Source of the DNA: CAIWXH01 sp964555675
GTDB lineage: Bacteria > Chloroflexota > Chloroflexia > Chloroflexales > Chloroflexaceae
Assembly: GCA_964555675.1 (NCBI GenBank)
Contig: CAZKTU010000275.1
Location: forward strand, 1 to 8,172
Reading direction: 5' to 3'
DNA length: 8,172 bases
Position 1 is the stretch's first letter; each line of letters opens with the position of its first letter. The notes below the pieces were generated by a model. The model saw nothing but the letters and a program-made list of their open reading frames with translations. It did not search any database and had not been told where the DNA came from. The position numbers and the translations under genes were made by a program. Of this stretch, positions 1 through 5,309 are shown in pieces.

Positions 1-42
1 GAGCCCTCGTTGCTTGATGTCGAGCCCTCGTTGGTCGATATC
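1..42. repeat. 21-base direct repeat in the larC tail
   Basis: Two adjacent 21-base units, 1-21 and 22-42, both begin GAGCCCTCGTTG and differ at only a few positions near the end. A third unit may begin beyond the left edge. The unit is a multiple of three, so it repeats a 7-residue Ser/Thr/Asn/Glu-rich segment in LarC without changing frame. Confidence 0.7.
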
Positions 43-887
43 AGGGGCTCATTCCTGTGCGCGGGGTGCTCTTGGCTATGGCCGTGCTCGTGGCTATGGT
101 CGTGGCTATGGTCGTGTGCGTGATCAGGATTGGTCTTTGGTCTTTGGTCTTTGGTCCTTCGCCCCTCAGGCAGCTCGCCGAGCCAGGCGCGCAGGCCGTT
201 GAGGCGGGGGAAGGCCTTGTGGCCGAGGCCGTAGCCGACACGCTGGACAGTCATGGGGGGCTGACGGAACGTGGCGAGCTCGGCGAGGAGGGCGGCGGCG
301 GTGGGGGTGAGCAGCTCGCCCTCGCTGTCGGGCGGTGCGGGCAGGGTCGGCGCGCCGGCCTCGGCGAGCAGGGCCAGGGTGGCGGGCGCGGGCACGGGCA
401 GGGGGCCGTGCTGGGTACGGACCCAGCCGCGCCCCAGAGGCAGCGGCGAGGCGTAGACCTGCTCGACGCCGAGGAGGGCCAGCCCCAGACAGACCCCCAC
501 GGTGTCGACGATACTGTCGACGGCGCCAACCTCGTGGAAGTGGACCTGCTCGAGCGGCACGCCGTGGATGGCGGCCTCGGCGCGGGCGAGGCGCGCGAAG
601 GCGCCGAGGGCCCAGGCCCGGGCCTGCGCGGGGATGGCCGCGGCCTCGATCAGGGCCCGGATCTGGGCCCAGTCGCGCTGCGGCTGACCCTCGGCGACGG
701 CGACGGAGAGCCGCGCGCCGGTGATGCCGTGGCTGAGGACCCGCTCGAGACGCAGGCTATAGCCGTCGAGGCCGAGACCGGCGAGGGCCCCCTCGAGGGC
801 GGGCAGCTCGAGCCCGGCGTCGAGGAGAGCGGCCAGCAGCATATCGCCGGCGGCCCCGTGGAAGCAGTCGAAGTAGACGATGCGCAT
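1..887 (-). CDS. larC: LarC, nickel-pincer cofactor nickel insertion protein (partial, C-terminus beyond left edge)
   Basis: LarC inserts nickel into the pyridinium-3,5-bisthiocarboxylic acid mononucleotide in a CTP-dependent reaction, giving the nickel-pincer nucleotide of lactate racemase (LarA) and relatives; this is family knowledge. Reading the minus strand from ATG 887, 295 codons are open to the edge. The N-terminus has the family signature FDCFHGAAGDM (residues 6-16). VHFHEVGAVDSIVD follows at 115-128, then GRGWVRTQHGPLPVPAPAT, then EGELLTPTAAA, and the LarC1 part ends near GLRAWLGEL about residue 238. A linker follows with 10 His in residues 256-277, then a 7-residue tandem repeat rich in Ser, Asn and Glu. 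Many homologues carry their His-rich stretch earlier, before the VHFHEVGA block; here that place is short and has none. The start is preceded by AGGAG (896-900) at 8 bases. It lies 16 bases after the hydrolase stop, so the two are probably cotranscribed. larB and larE are not in the window. The C-terminal LarC2 domain, if present, lies outside. Confidence 0.93.
   Translation of the reverse strand, partial: MRIVYFDCFHGAAGDMLLAALLDAGLELPALEGALAGLGLDGYSLRLERVLSHGITGARLSVAVAEGQPQRDWAQIRALIEAAAIPAQARAWALGAFARLARAEAAIHGVPLEQVHFHEVGAVDSIVDTVGVCLGLALLGVEQVYASPLPLGRGWVRTQHGPLPVPAPATLALLAEAGAPTLPAPPDSEGELLTPTAAALLAELATFRQPPMTVQRVGYGLGHKAFPRLNGLRAWLGELPEGRRTKDQRPKTNPDHAHDHSHDHSHEHGHSQEHPAHRNEPLISTNEGSTSSNEG
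57..122. repeat. Histidine-rich coding repeat in larC
   Basis: Imperfect repeats of GGCTATGGTCGT-like units encode alternating His (HxHxH) on the minus strand. Residues 256-277 contain 10 His with Asp, Ser and Glu between them. This is a plausible metal-binding or metal-storage linker. The HxHxH pattern is seen directly; nickel binding is inferred from the role of LarC. Confidence 0.75.
130..157. repeat. Heptanucleotide tandem repeat (4 copies) inside larC
   Basis: Four head-to-tail copies of TTGGTCT occupy 130-157; the last ends in C instead of T. On the coding strand they encode about residues 244-253 (RTKDQRPKTN), between the LarC1 domain and the His-rich linker. Seven is not a multiple of three, so gain or loss of one unit would put everything downstream out of frame. 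Confidence 0.9.
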
Positions 888-903
888 GAGCGCAGCTCCT
901 CGT

Positions 904-1653
904 CTAGACCAGCTTGTGCTCGTGCAGGAAGCGGCGGACGCGCTCGCGGAAGGCATCGGGGTTGCGCCAGGCGATCAGGTGGCCGGCCTCGGCCTCGTAG
1001 ACCAGGCGGGCGCCCTTGATGCCGGCGACGACGACGCGGGCCTGGGCGTCGGGCACGAAGGGGTCCTTGCCGCCCTGGAAGACGATCGTCGGCACGCTGA
1101 TAGCGTCGAGGCAGGGGGCGACGACGGTGCGGGCGACGGCCAACTGCTCGACGGCCTGCTCGACGCGTGCGTTCAGGATGGGCCACCAGTCCTCGCCGTG
1201 GACGCGGGCCATGTAGCGGTGCCACGAGGGCGACATATTGGCGGTGCTGTGGTGGTGAGCGTCGACCGTGGCGGTGGTGACCTGGCGGAAGACCCCGTCG
1301 AGGATCAGGGCGGCCACGCGGTCGGGGCGCTCGCACACAACGTTGAGGGCCGTGATGCCGCCCGCGCTCATGCCGAAGAGCGGGACGGGGCCGTCGAACA
1401 TAACGCCGAGGAAATCGGCGATGGCCTCGCCCTGCATGGCGAAGTAGCGCGTGGTGAAGAGGCCCTCGGGGCGGGCCGACTGGCCGTGGCCGAGCAGGTC
1501 GACGCTGATCACGCGGTGCTCGTCGGCGAAGCGGGCCGCCAGACGCTCCTGGGTGACGGCGCCATACGTATTGCCGTGGAGCAGGAGCAGGGGGGGGCCG
1601 GCGCCGACCTCGAGGTAGCACAGTGGGCCGTGGCGGGTCTCGACAACGTTCAA
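904..1653 (-). CDS. Alpha/beta hydrolase fold protein
   Basis: A 249-residue single-domain hydrolase with the full catalytic set. LLLLHGN (22-28) gives the oxyanion-loop region, DLLGHGQS (52-59) the usual second motif, GMSAGG the nucleophile elbow with Ser96, GGKDPF the acid Asp197, and EAGHLIAW the base His225. No signal peptide or membrane segment is visible, so it is probably cytosolic; the substrate cannot be told from sequence (esterase, lactonase or C-C hydrolase are all possible). I chose the TTG at 1653 because GGGGAGG (1661-1667) sits 7 bases before it and the protein then starts just before the first beta strand. A longer reading to ATG 1746 would run through the promoter at 1688-1716. 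An ATG at 1660 is in another frame and touches the ribosome-binding site. It is the first gene of a unit with larC; a role in nickel-cofactor or lactate metabolism would be a guess. Confidence 0.9.
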   Translation of the reverse strand: MNVVETRHGPLCYLEVGAGPPLLLLHGNTYGAVTQERLAARFADEHRVISVDLLGHGQSARPEGLFTTRYFAMQGEAIADFLGVMFDGPVPLFGMSAGGITALNVVCERPDRVAALILDGVFRQVTTATVDAHHHSTANMSPSWHRYMARVHGEDWWPILNARVEQAVEQLAVARTVVAPCLDAISVPTIVFQGGKDPFVPDAQARVVVAGIKGARLVYEAEAGHLIAWRNPDAFRERVRRFLHEHKLV

Positions 1654-1660
1654 CGGACAT

Positions 1661-1667
1661 CCTCCCC
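1661..1667 (-). promoter_or_regulatory. Ribosome-binding site selecting the TTG start of the hydrolase
   Basis: GGGGAGG on the minus strand is placed 7 bases before the TTG at 1653. No in-frame ATG or GTG has a comparable site, so this decides the start. Confidence 0.7.
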
Positions 1668-1687
1668 TATCAGCGGCGGCGGGCTGA

Positions 1688-1716
1688 ATCTTATGCGGGC
1701 TCGCGCGGTACGTCAA
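1688..1716 (-). promoter_or_regulatory. Sigma-70-like promoter of the hydrolase-larC unit
   Basis: On the minus strand, TTGACG (1711-1716) and TAAGAT (1688-1693) are separated by exactly 17 bases. They match the -35 consensus at 5 of 6 positions and the -10 consensus at 4 of 6. Transcription would begin near 1681, leaving about 28 bases of leader before the TTG start. The spacing and position fit well for so GC-rich a genome. Confidence 0.6.
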
Positions 1717-1760
1717 GGACGAAAGGCGGCCGAGCGAACTCGCCATTTGGTCATGGCAAT

Positions 1761-1796
1761 GTGTATGGCTTCAGTGAAACATGTGATACCATACAC
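1761..1796. promoter_or_regulatory. Inverted repeat in the divergent intergenic region (possible operator)
   Basis: GTGTATGG (1761-1768) and CCATACAC (1789-1796) form a perfect 8-base inverted repeat with a 20-base spacer. It lies between the divergent hydrolase and DUF11 genes, about 54 bases before the DUF11 start and upstream of the -35 of the hydrolase promoter. A dimeric regulator or an RNA stem could both use it; no clear promoter for the DUF11 gene was found near it. Confidence 0.4.
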
Positions 1797-1849
1797 CCCC
1801 CTCGCAGTAGCACGACTTCGAGGCAAAATTGACGATTCCAGGAGCCATT

Positions 1850-2659
1850 ATGAAGGCTGCACTAACACGCGCGCTGCTCTTTATCGCAGGGCTGACGCTG
1901 ATCGCCTGGGGCATGCTGCCGTCTGCGACGACCTCAGTTGGGGCGGCGCCGCTGCTGGTGGTGACGGAGACGACGACGGGCGAGCCGTCGACGCCGACGA
2001 GTGAGCCTTCGCCCACGGCGACCGAGATCGGCGGCCTGACCCCGCTCCCGACCGACACGGCCACCCCGCCGCCCGAGGATACGCCGCGCCCCGACAGGCC
2101 GCGCCCGACGGCGACGCCGACGGCCCTGCCGCCCACCCCTACGCCCGAGCCCACGGCGAGCATCCCGGCCGACCCGGCGATCAGCAAGTCGGTCAGCCCG
2201 GGCTCGGCCATGGTGGGCGATAGCGTCGAGTACACGATCATTGTGACCAACCTGGGCGGGACGGTGGCCACGGGTGTGGTGGTCGACGACACGCTGCCGG
2301 CCTTCCTGAGCCCCACAGGCGCCACGAGCACCAGAGGCGAGGTGAGCGTGAGCGGCCAGAGCGTGCGGGTGACGATCGGCGACCTGAACCCGGGCGAGGT
2401 TGTGACGATCACGGTCACGGCCACGGTGGTCGCGCCGGCGACGCCGCCCAACAACCGCAACCTGGCGATCGTGACGAGCACCTCGCCGGACGCCAACCCT
2501 GACAACAACCAGGCCTCGGTGCCGGTGGACACCATCGACGCGCCCGCGACTCTGCCGGACACCAGCGACGAAGAGCGCCTCCTGCTGCCGGTGGCGGCAC
2601 TGCTGCTCGGTCTGCTTCTGGTGGCAGCCAGCCTGTGGATGCACCTCAAGGCGGCCTGA
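1850..2659 (+). CDS. Secreted DUF11-domain surface protein with Pro/Thr stalk and LPxTG-like anchor
   Basis: A 269-residue exported protein. A signal peptide (charged MKAALTR, hydrophobic 8-23, likely cleavage after VGAA near 33) leads into a Pro/Thr/Glu-rich stalk, about 40-108, that would be flexible. One DUF11 beta-sandwich domain (about 110-215) follows, with typical features: ISKSVSPGSAMVGDSVEYTI, then VTNLGGTVATGVVVDDTLP, then DLNPGEVVTITVTATV, and the closing PDANPDNNQASV. The C-terminus has LPDTS (235-239), an acidic DEER, a hydrophobic segment (244-263) and the tail MHLKAA, which resembles a sortase sorting signal with Ser in place of the usual Gly. It could equally be a plain C-terminal membrane anchor. 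I chose ATG 1850 because AGGAG (1840-1844) lies 5 bases before it; an in-frame TTG at 1829 has no such site. It precedes the C25 peptidase gene by 97 bases on the same strand. The exact function is unknown. Confidence 0.88.
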   Translation: MKAALTRALLFIAGLTLIAWGMLPSATTSVGAAPLLVVTETTTGEPSTPTSEPSPTATEIGGLTPLPTDTATPPPEDTPRPDRPRPTATPTALPPTPTPEPTASIPADPAISKSVSPGSAMVGDSVEYTIIVTNLGGTVATGVVVDDTLPAFLSPTGATSTRGEVSVSGQSVRVTIGDLNPGEVVTITVTATVVAPATPPNNRNLAIVTSTSPDANPDNNQASVPVDTIDAPATLPDTSDEERLLLPVAALLLGLLLVAASLWMHLKAA

Positions 2660-2662
2660 GCC

Positions 2663-2676
2663 GGCCCCCGGGGGCC
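2663..2676. terminator. GC-only palindrome after the DUF11 gene
   Basis: GGCCCCCGGGGGCC is perfectly self-complementary and starts 4 bases after the DUF11 stop. As RNA it could fold only with a few central bases unpaired, and no T run follows. It may add to the larger hairpin at 2694-2741 in ending transcription. Confidence 0.35.
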
Positions 2677-2693
2677 CTGAAACACAAGCGCAC

Positions 2694-2741
2694 GGTCAGA
2701 CCTCATCCCCAGGGCCACAGTGGCGGGGGTGAGGTCTGGCC
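2694..2741. terminator. Long hairpin between the DUF11 and C25 genes
   Basis: The left arm GGTCAGACCTCATCCCC (2694-2710) pairs with 2725-2741 over 17 positions, two of them G-U wobbles. The 14-base loop can pair internally (GCCA with TGGC), extending the stem. No T run follows. It ends 15 bases before the C25 start, so it is either a terminator or attenuator of the DUF11 transcript or a stabilising structure in the C25 leader. Confidence 0.6.
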
Positions 2742-2756
2742 GTCCCCAAGGCTGCT

Positions 2757-5270
2757 ATGCGGATTGCCCTGAGGCGACTGTCCGAATTATGGCGCGGGTC
2801 AAGGACTGCACGCATCGGCGGCGCACCTGCGACGACCCGCGCGCTGATTATGGTGCTGGCGATGGCCCTGAGCGCCGCGGCGCTGCCGGCCGCCGCGCAG
2901 CAAGGCGCCCCGCTGCGCGAGGGCCAGCTACGCGGCGCCCGCGTGGCGGTGTTCGATAGCGGCGGGGGCGTCCTGCGGGCCGAGGTGATCGGGGCCGGCC
3001 CGGTGGCCGACCCGGGCGCGCTGGCCGCCTTCGATACGCGGCCCTTCGCGACGGGCGCGCCCGCCCCGAGCCCGCTCGCCGCGAGCCAGGCCTGGAAGCT
3101 GCGCGTGAGCGCGGCGGGCATACAGAGCGTCAGCCGCGCGGCTCTGGCGGCCGCCGGCCTGGCCGTCGAGCAGATCGACCCGGCGAGCCTGCGCCTGCGC
3201 CATCTGGGCCAGGAGGTGGCCCTCGAGGAGCTGCGGGACGGCGCGGGTAGCCTGGCCGAGCTACGCTTCTTCGCCGAACCGGGCGACCGCTGGAATAGCG
3301 AGGCGGTCTACTGGCTGACGGTCGAGGCCGGGGCGGGCCTGCGCATGGCCGCGACGCAGGCGAACCCGGCGGGGGCGCCGGTGGCGACGACCGCGATTGA
3401 GCGGGGCGTCTGGCGCGCCAATAGCCTGTACGACTCGCGGCTGCCCGGGGCTGACGGCGACCACTTCTTCAGCGCCGACCTGCGGGCACTCGCGCCGCCC
3501 GGCGCGCCGGCGGTGGTCACGGCCACCCTGGCCCCGCGCCTCCCGCCCGTGGGCGGGCCGACGCTCACGCTATTTGGCGCGACGGCCGAGGACGGGGCGT
3601 ACAGCCTGTGCGTGCGTTCGGGGCCCCCACCAGGGCAGGGCGGCGCAACCCCGTGCTCGGACGGGGGGCAGCCGGAGCGGACGGTGGCCTGGAGCGGGCG
3701 GGGCGACTGGGAGGGCGCAGCCATCCTGCCGCCGCCCAGCCCGCCATCGCCGATCGTCTCGATCTTCAACCTGAGCGCGGGGCGCGTGTACCTGGACGGA
3801 GTGCGCTGGGAGCTGCCGGTGAGTCTCGAGCTGGGCGGCAGGGGCGCGCGCTTTGTGGGGCAGGCGGGGCGCCACGGCTACAGGCTGGCGGGGTTGGCGG
3901 CGGGCGCGGCGGTGTACGACGTCGGCGACCCGCTACGGCCGAGCCGGCTGCTCTTCAGCGGCGACAGCTTCGAGGCGAGCGCGGCGGCGGCGCGGCCCTA
4001 CCTGGTGACGGGCGAAGGCACGCTGCATACCCCGGCCGTGGCGGCGCACACGCCGACCGACCTGAGCCGCCCGCTCGATGCGGAGGCGGTCTACGTGGCC
4101 CCGGCGGCCTTCCTGGGCCCGATCGAGCCGCTGCTGGCCCACAGGCGAGCCCAGGGGCTGCGGGTAACGGCGGTGAGCATCGAGGCGATCTACGACGCCT
4201 GGGGGCATGGGCAGGCCAACCCCGAGGCTATTCGCAGCTTCCTGCGCTTCGCGGCCGAGCGCTGGGCGGTCGCGCCGACCTCGGTGACCCTGGTGGGCGA
4301 CGGGAGCTCGGACCCGCGCAACTACCTGGGGCGCAACAACACCAACTGGGTGCCGCCCTACCTGGCGACGGTGGACCCATGGCTGGGCGAGACGGCCTGC
4401 GAGGCTTGCTACGCGCAGCTCCACGGCGACAGCCCGCTGGACGACGAGCTGCCCGACATGGCCTTCGGGCGCATCCCGGCCAAGAGCCCGGAAGAGGCGG
4501 CGGCCCTGGCGCAGAAGATCCTGGCCTACGAGACGGCGGGCGGGGCCGGGGCCTGGCGCGGCGTGGTGGCCTATGTGGCCGACAACGCCGACCTGGGGGG
4601 CAACTTCGCCGCCGCGGCGGCCGAGAGCGCCGAGCTGCACCCGCAGGGCGTGCGGGTGCGCCAGGTGATCTACGACCCGCAGGCGCCGGCGGGCGACCCG
4701 ACGCGCGAGAGCGACCCGCTGCGGGCGCTCTACCGCTCGATGGGCAGCTTCAACGGGGGCGCGGCGATTGTGCACTACACCGGCCACGGGCTACAGTTCC
4801 AGTGGGGCTACACCGGGCCGCCCTTGCGCCCGGGCGAGCCGACCGACCGCCAGCACCTGCTCGGCGTGTTCGGGGTCGACGAGCTGGTGAACGGGGCGGC
4901 CCTGCCGGTGGTGCTGAGCATGAGCTGCCTGACCGGGTCGTTCCAGATCCCGGCCTTCAGCGGCACCTCGGTCGACGAGCGCCTGGTGGCGCGGGCCGAC
5001 GGCGGCGCGATCGCGGCCTGGGGCTCGACGGGGCTGGGCGTGCTCTACGGCCACGACGCGCTGCAGCGCGGCTTCTACCGGGCCCTGTGGGCGGCGCCGG
5101 GGCGGGCGGCCCTGGGCGAGCTGACCATGGCGGGCTACCTCGAGCTGTTCGCGACCAAGAGCTGCTGCCAGGAGTCGCTGCGCACCTTCGCGCTGCTGGG
5201 CGACCCGCTGACGGCGCCGCGGGTGCGGGCGGATCTGGGGCTGGGGTATCTGCCGCTGACGGTGCGGTAG
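2757..5270 (+). CDS. Secreted gingipain-like cysteine peptidase (peptidase family C25)
   Basis: An 837-residue protein. The signal peptide is long (hydrophobic LIMVLAMALSAAALPAAA, about 31-48). A beta-rich region without a named domain (about 50-435) follows; it resembles the N-terminal part of other C25 proteins (WKLRVSAAGIQSVSRAAL, AVYWLTVEAG). The C25 domain spans about 443-825: HRRAQGLRVTAVSIEAIYD, GDGSSDPRNYLG with Asp515, FGRIPAKSPEEAAALAQKI (570 on), VHYTGHG with catalytic His677, LSMSCLTGS with catalytic Cys724, and the closing LLGDPL. The His-Cys gap of 47 residues is longer than the 33 I recall for gingipain R. Cys pairs (285/300, 548/551, 803/804) could form disulfides outside the cell. 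There is no C-terminal anchor or Ig-like sorting domain, so it is probably secreted free. ATG 2757 has only a weak AAGG at 5 bases; the protein's own signal peptide supports it. It could be cotranscribed with the DUF11 gene. Confidence 0.88.
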   Translation: MRIALRRLSELWRGSRTARIGGAPATTRALIMVLAMALSAAALPAAAQQGAPLREGQLRGARVAVFDSGGGVLRAEVIGAGPVADPGALAAFDTRPFATGAPAPSPLAASQAWKLRVSAAGIQSVSRAALAAAGLAVEQIDPASLRLRHLGQEVALEELRDGAGSLAELRFFAEPGDRWNSEAVYWLTVEAGAGLRMAATQANPAGAPVATTAIERGVWRANSLYDSRLPGADGDHFFSADLRALAPPGAPAVVTATLAPRLPPVGGPTLTLFGATAEDGAYSLCVRSGPPPGQGGATPCSDGGQPERTVAWSGRGDWEGAAILPPPSPPSPIVSIFNLSAGRVYLDGVRWELPVSLELGGRGARFVGQAGRHGYRLAGLAAGAAVYDVGDPLRPSRLLFSGDSFEASAAAARPYLVTGEGTLHTPAVAAHTPTDLSRPLDAEAVYVAPAAFLGPIEPLLAHRRAQGLRVTAVSIEAIYDAWGHGQANPEAIRSFLRFAAERWAVAPTSVTLVGDGSSDPRNYLGRNNTNWVPPYLATVDPWLGETACEACYAQLHGDSPLDDELPDMAFGRIPAKSPEEAAALAQKILAYETAGGAGAWRGVVAYVADNADLGGNFAAAAAESAELHPQGVRVRQVIYDPQAPAGDPTRESDPLRALYRSMGSFNGGAAIVHYTGHGLQFQWGYTGPPLRPGEPTDRQHLLGVFGVDELVNGAALPVVLSMSCLTGSFQIPAFSGTSVDERLVARADGGAIAAWGSTGLGVLYGHDALQRGFYRALWAAPGRAALGELTMAGYLELFATKSCCQESLRTFALLGDPLTAPRVRADLGLGYLPLTVR

Positions 5271-5272
5271 GC

Positions 5273-5293
5273 GTGGGGGCCTGAGGCCCCCAC
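5273..5293. terminator. Hairpin between convergent C25 and amidase genes
   Basis: GTGGGGGCC (5273-5281) and GGCCCCCAC (5285-5293) make a perfect 9-pair stem with the loop TGA. It starts just after the C25 stop and ends 16 bases before the amidase stop, so it can serve both directions. No T run is present, as is common in GC-rich genomes. Confidence 0.65.
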
Positions 5294-5309
5294 ACACCGG
5301 CCGCATCGA

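Noticed and set aside
1..157. CRISPR-like or mobile-element repeats
   Set aside because: The repeats are short, adjacent and of three different kinds, lie within an open coding frame, and have no spacers or terminal inverted repeats.
57..1019. Long plus-strand open frame (320 codons)
   Set aside because: It is antisense to larC and the hydrolase; its composition is Gly/Glu/Arg repeats typical of GC-rich shadow frames, while the minus strand carries clear LarC motifs.
650..1660. Minus-strand open frame from ATG 1660
   Set aside because: It overlaps the hydrolase and larC in a different frame and is Arg/Pro-rich; the ATG abuts the ribosome-binding site of the TTG start.
1829..1849. Upstream TTG start for the DUF11 protein
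   Set aside because: It has no ribosome-binding site, whereas ATG 1850 has AGGAG at 5 bases and gives a normal signal peptide.
880..2004. Plus-strand open frame of 374 codons
   Set aside because: It runs antisense to the hydrolase and through the promoter region into another frame of the DUF11 gene, with no ribosome-binding site or recognisable motif.
3933..4787. Minus-strand 284-codon frame
   Set aside because: It is antisense to the C25 domain, Arg/His-rich and without family motifs.
3608..5284. Plus-strand 558-codon frame inside the C25 gene
   Set aside because: It is a Gly/Arg/Ala-rich shadow of the C25 frame, which itself has signal peptide, catalytic motifs and the expected ending.
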